This document shows positions 56,401 through 64,000 of a stretch of DNA of 64,000 nt, piece by piece. The DNA is from Thermococcus sp. GTDB taxonomy: Archaea > Methanobacteriota_B > Thermococci > Thermococcales > Thermococcaceae. The translations under genes and the position numbers were made by a program. Every line of letters starts with the position of its first letter. The first letter of the stretch is position 1. The stretch covers positions 73,826-137,825 of the forward strand of contig NZ_JALVUC010000025.1 in the NCBI RefSeq assembly GCF_027023865.1, in the 5' to 3' direction. The notes beneath the pieces were generated by a model that was not told where the DNA came from, searched no databases, and saw nothing but the letters and a program-made list of their open reading frames with translations.

Positions 56401-59400
56401 CTATCAACCTTCTCAATCCCTATCTTCGCCCGAACCTCGGGCCACTCAACGACGTAGCCCTTGGCTTCGTCAAAGACCACATCCACAGCCCTTGTTTCTC
56501 CCTTTATGTAGTCGAGGTTCTCCCCGAGCAGCTCACGGTTTTCTTCGCTCGTCTCTATGGTAACCTTAATGCGGTCGTTGACGTCTAAATCCAGGCGCTT
56601 GCGCATCTCCTGTATTCTCCTCACGAATTCTCTGGCGAGGCCTTCCGCTAAAAGCTCCCTTGTTAGTGTCTTGTCGATAAAGACTTTTCCACCCTCGAAC
56701 TCCTCAGCGACAAGGAAGTCTGGTAGTTTCTCCTCTACGCTCAGGTGCTCCCTCGTGAGGTGGAAAGTCTTGCCCTCAATTTCGACATCCCTCTCCCCGA
56801 CCTCGTAGAGTTCCCTGCCATGTTCACCTATCCAGGCTATGACCTTCTTTGCGTCGCCCTTGAACTCCGGACCGACCTTGGCGAAGTTCGGCTTTATGAC
56901 GAGTTCGCGCTCGACCTTGCCAACGGCCACTTCCTTGGCGTTGAGCTGGTCCTTCAGCAGGCGGTTAAGCCTCTCGACGGCCTTCGCGACGGTATCCCCC
57001 CCGGTCTCAATGATTATCTTCCTTACCGGGTAGCGGAGCTTTATCCTGGCCCTCTGCCTCGCTGATGAACCGGCCTCGACGATCCTCCTGACATACTCCA
57101 TCTCGCGCTCAAGATCCACGTCTATGGCCTTCTCATCCGGCTCGGGCCAGTCGAGCATGTGGACGCTCTCCACTCCAAGGAAAGGTCTCAGAAGATTCTG
57201 GTATATCTCCTCGGATATGTAGGGTGTAAACGGTGCCATCAACCTCAGTAGCACGTCGAAGACCTTCCAGACGGTGTAGTAGGCCGCTAACTTGTCCGGG
57301 TCGTTACTTTCAACCCACATGCGCTTCCTGATGAGCCTCACGTACCACCTGCTGAGGTCTTCAACCACGAAGTTGTAGATTGCCCTCGTTGCCCTCGTGA
57401 GCCTGAAGGTCTCTACCCCCTCCGTGACCTCCCCTATGAGGCTGTTGGCCCTGCTGAGTATCCATTTGTCCTCCTCTCTGAACGGAAGTTCCTCTGGAAC
57501 CTTCGTCGGGTCAAAGCTGTCGAGGCTCATGTAGGTGGAGGAGAGCACGTAGACGTTCCAGAGTATGTTCAACATGCGCTTGACCTGTTCAAGGCCCTTC
57601 CAGCTGAAGCGGAGGTTCTCCCAGGGGTTGGTGGCCCAGAGCATGTAGAACCTGAAGGGGTCGCGCCCTTCCTTCTGGACGACCTCCTCCGGGCGGATGA
57701 TGTTGCCGAGGCTCTTACTCATCTTGTCGCCCTTTTCATCGAGGACGTAGCCGTGCATGGCAACCTTCCTGTAGGGGACGGTGTTGAAGGCTATAACCGA
57801 GGCGGCCTGCTGGGAGTAGAACCACTTGGTGACCTGGTCCTCACCCTCAACTATGAAGTCCGCCGGCCAGAGCTTTTTGAAGTTCTCCTCAGTCCTCGGA
57901 TAATCAAGGGAGGCCCAGCTGGCTATTCCGCTGTCAAACCACACGTCCACGACGTCCTTAACACGGCGCATCTCCCTGCCGTTGACCTCTATTATGAACG
58001 CATCAACGTAGGGTCTGTGTAGATCTTCAGGACCGAGCTTCTCCTCGATGACCTTGAGCTTCTCTTCGTAATCTTCCGGGAGTTCAATGCGCTCGCTGCC
58101 CACCTCAATGGCGACGCTCTTCTCGACCAGCTCTCTGAAGGAACCAACGACGTATATTTCGCCGTCATCGGCCTGCCATATCGGGAGCGGGATTCCCCAG
58201 TAGCGCTGCCTGCTTATGACCCAGTCGCCGCTGTTCATGACACCGTTGTCATAGCGCACCTTGACCCAGTCAGGATACCAGGTGACCTTCTCGTCGTTCT
58301 CCTTTATGATATCCTCTTTGACCTTGCTTACCTTGAGGAACCACTGGTCTGTGGCGCGGAAGATGAGCGGGGTCTTGCAACGCCAGCAGTGGGGGTACTT
58401 GTGTTCTATCTCGCCGGCCTTGAGGAGGTAGCCCTTCCCGCGAAGGTGCTCTATTACCTCTCTATCGGCGTCTTTAACGTAGGTTCCCTTCCACTTCCCC
58501 TCAGTATACCTTCCAGCTTCGTCAACGGGGCTGTATATTGGCAGTCCGTAGCGCTTTCCGACCTCGAAGTCCTCCTCACCATGGCCCGGAGCGGTGTGGA
58601 CGAGGCCAGTTCCATCCTCAAGCGTTACGTGCTCGCCGAGGATAACCCTGTGCGCCCATTCATACTTCTCGCGGAACTCCTTTTGAGCCGGATACTCGTC
58701 CATGAGGATATGAACGTAGCGGATTCCCTCAAGCTCTTTGCCCTTGAACTCCTCAATGATTTCACCCTTGACGCCTGCCTCACTGAGAACGCGCTCGATG
58801 AGGGCTTTCGCTATTATCCAGTACTCCTCACCGTTATTGGTCTTCACTCTAACCTTGGCATAGTCGTACTCCGGGTGGACTGCTACGGCCAAGTTCGCCG
58901 GGAGCGTCCAGGGTGTTGTTGTCCAGATGATGAGGTACTCGTTGGTTTTTCCTTCCACAGGGAACTTGACGTAGATGCTCGGGTCCTCCCTGAGCTTGTA
59001 CTCGCCGCGGACCTCGTGCTCTGCCAAAGCCGTCTGACAGCGCGGACACCAGTGGAGGACGCGCTTGTCTTTTTTGAGTAGACCCTTCTCGTAGGCCCGC
59101 TTTAGAGTGAACCAGCCGGACTCGATGTACTCGTTCTTTATGGTCATGTAGGGGTTGTCCCAGTCCATCCATATGCCCAGTTGCTTGAACTGCTCTGTCA
59201 TAACCTTGAGGTTGTTGAGGGCGAACTCCTTGCACTTCTTTATGAAGTTGTCCACTCCAATTTCGGTCTCTATGTCCCTCTTTGTCTTAAGGCCGAGGGC
59301 CTGCTCGACCTTAACCTCTATCGGAAGGCCGTGCATGTCGAAGCCCGGCTGTCTGCGCACGTTGTAACCCTGCATCGTCCTGAAGCGTATTATCATGTCC

Positions 59401-59597
59401 TTGATTATCTTGTTCCACGCGGTTCCAAGGTGTATCGCACCGCTGACGTAGGGCGGCCCATCAAGGAAGTAGTACTTCGGACCGTTGGTCCTACTGGCTT
59501 TGACCTTCTCGTAGGTGCCGTTCTCCTTCCAAAAGCGCTCTATCTTCTCCTCAAGCTTACCCGGGTCATACTCTCTGAACTCAGGCTCTTTAATCAT
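56397..59597 (-). CDS. ileS: Isoleucyl-tRNA synthetase
   Basis: Charges tRNA-Ile. 1066 residues, class I. HIGH-type motif GAIHLGTAWNK, editing domain (WTTTPWTLPANLAVAV, GTGLVHTAPGHGEED), zinc-like CPRC and CWRC pairs, and KMSKS near residue 620. The archaeal/eukaryal-type C-terminal anticodon-binding region is present. Typical length. A leftward gene with ATG 59597; it marks the end of the accessory island. Confidence 0.97.
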   Translation of the reverse strand: MIKEPEFREYDPGKLEEKIERFWKENGTYEKVKASRTNGPKYYFLDGPPYVSGAIHLGTAWNKIIKDMIIRFRTMQGYNVRRQPGFDMHGLPIEVKVEQALGLKTKRDIETEIGVDNFIKKCKEFALNNLKVMTEQFKQLGIWMDWDNPYMTIKNEYIESGWFTLKRAYEKGLLKKDKRVLHWCPRCQTALAEHEVRGEYKLREDPSIYVKFPVEGKTNEYLIIWTTTPWTLPANLAVAVHPEYDYAKVRVKTNNGEEYWIIAKALIERVLSEAGVKGEIIEEFKGKELEGIRYVHILMDEYPAQKEFREKYEWAHRVILGEHVTLEDGTGLVHTAPGHGEEDFEVGKRYGLPIYSPVDEAGRYTEGKWKGTYVKDADREVIEHLRGKGYLLKAGEIEHKYPHCWRCKTPLIFRATDQWFLKVSKVKEDIIKENDEKVTWYPDWVKVRYDNGVMNSGDWVISRQRYWGIPLPIWQADDGEIYVVGSFRELVEKSVAIEVGSERIELPEDYEEKLKVIEEKLGPEDLHRPYVDAFIIEVNGREMRRVKDVVDVWFDSGIASWASLDYPRTEENFKKLWPADFIVEGEDQVTKWFYSQQAASVIAFNTVPYRKVAMHGYVLDEKGDKMSKSLGNIIRPEEVVQKEGRDPFRFYMLWATNPWENLRFSWKGLEQVKRMLNILWNVYVLSSTYMSLDSFDPTKVPEELPFREEDKWILSRANSLIGEVTEGVETFRLTRATRAIYNFVVEDLSRWYVRLIRKRMWVESNDPDKLAAYYTVWKVFDVLLRLMAPFTPYISEEIYQNLLRPFLGVESVHMLDWPEPDEKAIDVDLEREMEYVRRIVEAGSSARQRARIKLRYPVRKIIIETGGDTVAKAVERLNRLLKDQLNAKEVAVGKVERELVIKPNFAKVGPEFKGDAKKVIAWIGEHGRELYEVGERDVEIEGKTFHLTREHLSVEEKLPDFLVAEEFEGGKVFIDKTLTRELLAEGLAREFVRRIQEMRKRLDLDVNDRIKVTIETSEENRELLGENLDYIKGETRAVDVVFDEAKGYVVEWPEVRAKIGIEKVDS

Positions 59598-59812
59598 TCA
59601 AATCCCTCCAGAAATGATAGTAAAGACTAACCCAGAACAGGGAAGACTAAGCCTCGAAACGGGCGAAGCGACGGATAAAACACTCCCCCCTCATGGGTAT
59701 CGGGCCAAAGTTGGGGAGTAGGCTTATAAGGTTTTCCCCAGTTAACGATGAGAGAAAACGAAAGGATTTAATACCCAAAAAGATTTTAATTATTCAACCG
59801 TGGTGGAACTGA

Positions 59813-60886
59813 ATGAACGGGGTTCTTTTGCTCACCGGTATGTCCCTCAGCCTCGGCGCCAAGCTGGCCGCGTTGGCTTACCTTACCCTTGTATACTCCC
59901 GAAGCAAAAGACGCTCTGCCCTCCTCTTCGGACTGACCTTCCTGTTCGCTTCCATCCAGGTCCTTGGGGACATGATTGAGGTAGACTGGCTGAGCGCCAT
60001 CACTGAGGCCCTCATGGCATCGACGTTCTTCTACGCCTCCATCCACCTCGTTGAAGAGGAGTTCTCAACCCCCGCCCCCGTTAGGAACTACCTTGCCACC
60101 ACTCCTTTTATACTGATCGCATACTTTCTCATCGCTGGTTACCTCGACCCTTCTCCATCATGGCTGGCAACAATTGGGGTGGCCTACGCGGTATCAGGGC
60201 TGTTCCTTGTTTTTTCTGGTGGACTAACGTGGAGCCTCCTGCGCATCTACCCCGGAACTGTACGCCTCCTCTCAATCTCCACCGTTCTTTACGGCCTTCA
60301 TGAGATGGACTATCCCCTTCTGAGGCCCGTCCAGTGGTTTGCACCGATTGGATTCTTAATCAGCGCCCTGCTGACGGTTCTCATAGCCCATGCGATGGTG
60401 GCCTTCGTCAGAAGCGAGAGATTCCTAAGCCTCAGCATAAATGTGAATACGAAAGACGAGCAGTATGCAATACAACCGGGGATCACGTTTATGCCCCCCG
60501 AGCACTACGGGGTCTTCGTTTCTAACATGGCGGAATTCCCAGCACTAGCCTTCGTGAGGAACCCTCACGCCGTTCCCAAGGAATGGCAGTCTTACCTGCT
60601 CAGCAACACACCCACCGCAGGAAGCATATCCCCAACAAACCTCCCGAAGATAACCGAGCTGATAAACGTCTACCTGCACTCGCTCAAGGAGAGGGGCGCG
60701 CATGGAGTGGTTGTGCTCGACGGGATTGAGTACCTCCTCATCTACAACAGTTTTGAGACGATAATCAAGTTTCTCAACAACGTCCGTGATATAGCGATGC
60801 TTCACGGAGGAACTGTCGTCGTCTCCACCGACAGAAAAGTGTGGGATGAAAGACAGTGGGCACTCCTCGATCGCCTAATGGACTAA
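59813..60886 (+). CDS. Seven-TM membrane protein with C-terminal DUF835 domain
   Basis: 357 residues: seven hydrophobic helices in the first 200, then a cytoplasmic alpha/beta domain (about 215-357) with GVFVSNMAEFPALAF, VVLDGIEYLLIYNSF, and TVVVSTDRKVWDERQ, the pattern of the DUF835 family of Thermococcales. This domain resembles a degenerate RecA-like signalling fold. A receptor role is inferred. GGTGG precedes ATG 59813; TATA-like GATTTTAATTAT is about 25-35 bases upstream. Confidence 0.8.
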   Translation: MNGVLLLTGMSLSLGAKLAALAYLTLVYSRSKRRSALLFGLTFLFASIQVLGDMIEVDWLSAITEALMASTFFYASIHLVEEEFSTPAPVRNYLATTPFILIAYFLIAGYLDPSPSWLATIGVAYAVSGLFLVFSGGLTWSLLRIYPGTVRLLSISTVLYGLHEMDYPLLRPVQWFAPIGFLISALLTVLIAHAMVAFVRSERFLSLSINVNTKDEQYAIQPGITFMPPEHYGVFVSNMAEFPALAFVRNPHAVPKEWQSYLLSNTPTAGSISPTNLPKITELINVYLHSLKERGAHGVVVLDGIEYLLIYNSFETIIKFLNNVRDIAMLHGGTVVVSTDRKVWDERQWALLDRLMD

Positions 60887-61710
60887 CTCCCGCGGAGCTC
60901 GTACCAGATCGCCGCTAGGATGAGAAGCGCCCCAAGGTAGCCCGCTGGCGAGAGAACCTCTCCCAGCGCAATAAAAGAGCTTATGTAACCAAATATTGGC
61001 TCGGCGGAGTAAATAAGTGCCGCTCTGTGAGCCTTGGTGTACCTCTGAAACTTTGTCTGAAGGGTGAAAGTGAGGACAGTGGCGAAGACACCCGTGTAGA
61101 TTATCCCTCCCCATGCGATGGCAGCCTTTGGAACATAGAATCCTTCCTTTACAGAAGCGTAGGCAAGGGCCAGGATAAAATTCCAGAATATCTGCCAGAA
61201 GGCAAGGCTGAGGTAATCCTCCCCCCTGAACTTCTCAACAAGGACTATCTGGAAGGCAAAACTGACGGCACAGAGGGAGGTGAGCAAATCCCCATAGCCG
61301 AAGTTCATACTGGTCCCGGAGATTAAATAAAGGCCTAACAGGGCAATAGAAAGAGCTGCAAAGTCCCTTCCCTTAACCCGACTACCCAAAACATAGTACG
61401 CTATGAACGGGGTGAAGACAACGTAGAGGGACGTTATGAAGGCAGAATTTGAAGCCGTTGTGTACTTCAAACCGATTATCTGAAGACCATTGCCGAAGAA
61501 GAGGGTCAGGCCGAGGAGGAAGCCTTCCAGGAGTGTTTCCCTCTGCAAAACTCTACCCCTAAAGAGGAGGAGCATTAAAGCGGAGGCTATCCCAAAGCGG
61601 TAAGCCAAAAAAAGAATTGGAGGAATATACTCAAGGCTAACCTTCATCACAGGAAAGGTGGTCCCCCATATAACGGTGATTCCGAGGAGCACTGCCTCCG
61701 AGCGGTTCAT
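60883..61710 (-). CDS. EamA/DMT-family transporter
   Basis: 275 residues, ten TM helices in two EamA repeats. N-terminal VIWGTTFPVMKVSLEYIPP and the second-repeat end ALIYSAEPIFGYISSFIALGE are family hallmarks. Substrate unknown. It overlaps the convergent DUF835 gene by 4 bases. Intact, unlike the decayed copy at 23399. Confidence 0.9.
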   Translation of the reverse strand: MNRSEAVLLGITVIWGTTFPVMKVSLEYIPPILFLAYRFGIASALMLLLFRGRVLQRETLLEGFLLGLTLFFGNGLQIIGLKYTTASNSAFITSLYVVFTPFIAYYVLGSRVKGRDFAALSIALLGLYLISGTSMNFGYGDLLTSLCAVSFAFQIVLVEKFRGEDYLSLAFWQIFWNFILALAYASVKEGFYVPKAAIAWGGIIYTGVFATVLTFTLQTKFQRYTKAHRAALIYSAEPIFGYISSFIALGEVLSPAGYLGALLILAAIWYELRGS

Positions 61711-61741
61711 GAGCGGAGCTATCCGCCCGGATTTATAAACC

Positions 61742-62047
61742 TCACTCCCCAGGCCCGTTGACGCAGGACATGTTCATGGTTAGAAGCATCTCAACGTAGC
61801 CGCTCTCCAGATTACGCTTTATCTCCTTCGCCAGAAAGTGAAATTCCTCAGCTGTCAGGGGCCTCTTGGTTCTAAGCCACTTCACAAGGCCATCTCGCTT
61901 GTCCAGCACCACAATCTCTTCCCCTGTTACAAGCGGGACGTAGTTTATCTTGATCCCGTAAAGCTCCTCTGCAAAGGCCATCTTAGCCCTGAGGAGTTCG
62001 AGGTAATTAACTAGATCCCCCCCAAGGAGTTTCCTTACCTCCTTCAT
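61742..62047 (-). CDS. Conserved hypothetical protein
   Basis: 101 residues, soluble, mixed helix/strand, with VTGEEIVVLDKRDGLVKWLR in the centre and a single Cys near the end. No family is recognised. It lies 31 bases upstream of the EamA gene on the same strand. Confidence 0.6.
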   Translation of the reverse strand: MKEVRKLLGGDLVNYLELLRAKMAFAEELYGIKINYVPLVTGEEIVVLDKRDGLVKWLRTKRPLTAEEFHFLAKEIKRNLESGYVEMLLTMNMSCVNGPGE

Positions 62048-62134
62048 CTTCCCACCAAAAGTAATTCCATGTACACCCTTATTAACTTATCGGACATTTC
62101 TGTATAAAAGTGCTCAAATTTTTGGGACGAAACC

Positions 62135-62159
62135 GTGATAAGGGAAATTGATGTATCAC
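62135..62159. repeat. Inverted repeat GTGATA-N13-TATCAC before the GH57 gene
   Basis: GTGATA (62135-62140) and TATCAC (62154-62159) are perfect inverse half-sites of the Tgr/TGM type but in the outward arrangement with a 13-base spacer. It lies just before the ribosome site of the downstream GH57 gene. Confidence 0.4.
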
Positions 62160-62172
62160 CCATGGTGAGATT

Positions 62173-63912
62173 ATGTTCATGAAGCATGCCCATCACTTTC
62201 ACGCCTACCAGCCCGGTGATATAGTCTACATCAGGGATGGTAATGGCTCAAAACCCATAGAATATGAGGAAAGGAAAAGTCCGGTAGCGGTCAAAATCCG
62301 CGGGGAGGAAGTCAGGGGTGAGAACTGGACGAGGGCAATGCTCTATTCCTACAGGTATATATCCGATACCCTTTCGCGGATGAGAGGAGTGAGCGTCGAT
62401 GTTGAGCCTTTCACCTTCCTCATGCTCCTCCGCTACCACAGAAAAGCTTTTGAGGACGCTGTGAATCTCTTCGGGAGTATTGATGCGGTTCCTACAACGC
62501 CTTTCCATCCAATAGTTCCCCACCTTAATGAGTTCGAGCAGCGGGTTCTAGCAAGGGTTTCCTTCGACTTTTATGCACCCCTGCTCGGTGAAAGAGATAT
62601 TATCGGATACTGGCTTCCCGAGGCTGTGATAACGAGGGAGAGTGCCTCGATAGCTGAATCTTCGACGGACAAAAGGCTAATTTTTCTCCTCGATGGGAGG
62701 CAACTCCTCTACGATATTCCTCAGGCAAGGCACTCATGCAACCGTTATCTTAACTCCTTCGTTTTTGGGAGGGAGTGGTCTCTGAGTGATTCCTTTGCCT
62801 TTAACACCCTTGACGTTTCTGGCCTCGTTTCAGCCACTTTGAGCTACCGCGACGATTACAAAGAGGACGGGGGAATTCCGTACCTGGTCCTTACAGCAAG
62901 TGATCTGGAAAGCCTCCTCGGCAATCCGCAACAGCTCGACCGCTTCACCGCATGGATGAGGGATCTTGAGGGGAGGGGTATAGAGCGCGTCTCGGTGATG
63001 GACTTTGTTCAGAAAAAGCTCTCTGGAGAGTTCAGAAGCATTGATGGAGAGTGTTACTTTGAGATCGGCGTCAAGGATTATTCCTCCTGGAGCGATTACT
63101 TTGATTTGAGCACGGGCGGTAAGACGAGCGACTCTCGGTGGCTTGGATACCGCAGGTCTGATGGAAGGGTCTTCGCGAGGGAAGTCAACGGGCAAAAAAT
63201 CTCACAGATATGGAAAGTGACCTTCACGCGCCTGTTTACCGAGCTTAACCGTGTGGTGAGGCTCGGCGTGCTGAGGGGCCTTGGAGACCTTGGCGTTGAA
63301 CCTTTAGAAGCTGAAGAGTTCCTCGTTCGCTACGCAAGGATCTTCTTCAAGGATTACTATGATCACTTTGGGACGGAGACCTCACTGGACTACGTTCTTG
63401 AGCCGGCTAATGGTGAGAGGGATGCCCTGAGGCTTGGGAGGGCCTATTACCTCATGCTCCTCGCCAACCACTCCTGCCCGCGCTTCTGGGAGAACCTTGA
63501 CACGAGGGTTGCCTTCGGCAATGTCTCGGTCATAGCCAAAGCCCTTATTGAGCTCATAAACTACTTCAACGGAAGCGAGCTTAGAAGCCTCTTCATCGAG
63601 ACTTATTTAAAGCTCCTCAATTTTAAAGAACTCTATCACACTTGGAACCTCGGCTCGATGGAGGGTCTTGAGGGTTGGGAGACGACCGAGAAGGCCTGGA
63701 AGGAAGCGCTTAAGCCGGAGGTCCCCAACAGCGGCTACAACGTGGTTGCTAGGGCGGCCCTCTACGTCGGAAAGCGCAATTTGAGGGGTGAACTAAGCTA
63801 CCTTCTTGAACCCTATCGCCTCGAATGGGCCGTCGCGGATACCGGCCATATCCCCGGGGAAGTTCATGGACTCTGGGACAATCCGAAATGGTGTGAGCAC
63901 AGAGAGTTGTAA
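62173..63912 (+). CDS. Uncharacterised GH57-family protein
   Basis: 579 residues. The N-terminal HAHHFHAYQPGDIVYI is the GH57 strand-1 signature, followed by LLRYHRKAFEDAVNL and VPTTPFHPIVPHL, typical of GH57 barrels; LGERDIIGYWLPEAVIT gives the expected catalytic Glu region. No signal peptide, so cytoplasmic. Specificity is unknown; alpha-glucan metabolism is likely from the family. GGTGAGATT precedes ATG 62173. TATA-like TGTATAAAAG lies at about 62101-62110. Confidence 0.78.
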   Translation: MFMKHAHHFHAYQPGDIVYIRDGNGSKPIEYEERKSPVAVKIRGEEVRGENWTRAMLYSYRYISDTLSRMRGVSVDVEPFTFLMLLRYHRKAFEDAVNLFGSIDAVPTTPFHPIVPHLNEFEQRVLARVSFDFYAPLLGERDIIGYWLPEAVITRESASIAESSTDKRLIFLLDGRQLLYDIPQARHSCNRYLNSFVFGREWSLSDSFAFNTLDVSGLVSATLSYRDDYKEDGGIPYLVLTASDLESLLGNPQQLDRFTAWMRDLEGRGIERVSVMDFVQKKLSGEFRSIDGECYFEIGVKDYSSWSDYFDLSTGGKTSDSRWLGYRRSDGRVFAREVNGQKISQIWKVTFTRLFTELNRVVRLGVLRGLGDLGVEPLEAEEFLVRYARIFFKDYYDHFGTETSLDYVLEPANGERDALRLGRAYYLMLLANHSCPRFWENLDTRVAFGNVSVIAKALIELINYFNGSELRSLFIETYLKLLNFKELYHTWNLGSMEGLEGWETTEKAWKEALKPEVPNSGYNVVARAALYVGKRNLRGELSYLLEPYRLEWAVADTGHIPGEVHGLWDNPKWCEHREL

Positions 63913-63949
63913 ATCTCCTAGAAATTTTCCTCTCTGTTAACAAACTGTA

Positions 63950-63960
63950 AGCTTTTTTGG
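63950..63960 (+). terminator. T-rich terminator-like tract
   Basis: AGCTTTTTTGG about 40 bases after the GH57 stop. Confidence 0.45.
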
Positions 63961-63973
63961 CAGTCCGAAAAAA

Positions 63974-63983
63974 CTTAAAAATA
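63974..63983 (+). promoter_or_regulatory. TATA box for a gene beyond the window
   Basis: CTTAAAAATA preceded by CGAAAAAA (BRE-like); any gene it serves starts past position 64000. Confidence 0.45.
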
Positions 63984-64000
63984 TCAAGCTGAAAACCATC

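Noticed and set aside
58389-59081. Long plus-strand frame inside ileS
   Set aside because: It is antisense to a full-length, conserved IleRS and shows no protein-like motifs.

Overview
The window is a hyperthermophilic archaeal chromosome segment, almost certainly a Thermococcus species. The evidence is an A/V-type ATP synthase operon end, PriS/PriL primase, archaeal RNase P RNA and Pop5, a Thermococcales-type maltodextrin locus with its TrmB-family regulator, CGP-CTERM surface anchors, TATA/BRE promoters and GGTG-type ribosome binding sites. Genes are tightly packed, often with overlapping ends.

Layout. 1-2.1 kb: ATP synthase subunits B and D. 2.1-9.4 kb: a diiron MBL-fold (ODP-like) protein next to a soluble chemoreceptor, then an AlaX editing protein, a PP-loop tRNA thiolase-like protein, a radical SAM protein, PyrK and PyrC. 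9.4-17 kb: a five-gene oligopeptide/oligosaccharide ABC transporter with a CGP-CTERM-anchored binding protein and an unusually long second permease. 17-23 kb: NadE, an EamA transporter, glutamine synthetase and surface/membrane proteins. 23.1-23.4 kb: RNase P RNA, ending against a decayed EamA transporter. 24.2-26.5 kb: primase PriS/PriL. 26.7-37.4 kb: KaiC-like ATPase, OB-fold secreted protein, TctA-like membrane protein, RlmI-like methyltransferase followed by a candidate C/D box sRNA, small membrane proteins, M20 peptidase, MBL protein, phosphohexomutase and UPF0146.

37.5-50.2 kb is one coherent carbohydrate locus: malE-malF-malG-apu-malK transcribed leftward, a GH13 neopullulanase-type enzyme, the divergent regulator Tgr/TrmBL1, and glycogen synthase. 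Secreted amylopullulanase cuts alpha-glucans, the ABC system imports maltodextrins, the GH13 enzyme processes them, and Tgr binds TGM-type palindromes (TATCAC-N5-GTGATA) visible at the malE and GH13 promoters.

50.2-51.7 kb: RNase P Pop5 and a radical SAM protein share a two-sided TATA box. 51.7-56.4 kb is an accessory island: a thrice-frameshifted archaeal ATPase flanked by direct repeats carrying a palindrome, a VapBC pair, broken small membrane genes, and a secreted, heavily N-glycosylation-sequon-rich protein. The C-terminal 90 residues of that protein (12 Cys) look like the archaeal antimicrobial peptide halocin C8. Two AT-rich small membrane-protein genes follow it and are candidates for immunity or export. 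This is the most interesting system in the window. 56.4-64 kb returns to core genes: IleRS, a 7TM-DUF835 protein, an EamA transporter and an uncharacterised GH57 protein.

No tRNA, 16S/23S rRNA, CRISPR array or transposase was seen. All assignments come from reading the sequence; no database search was run.
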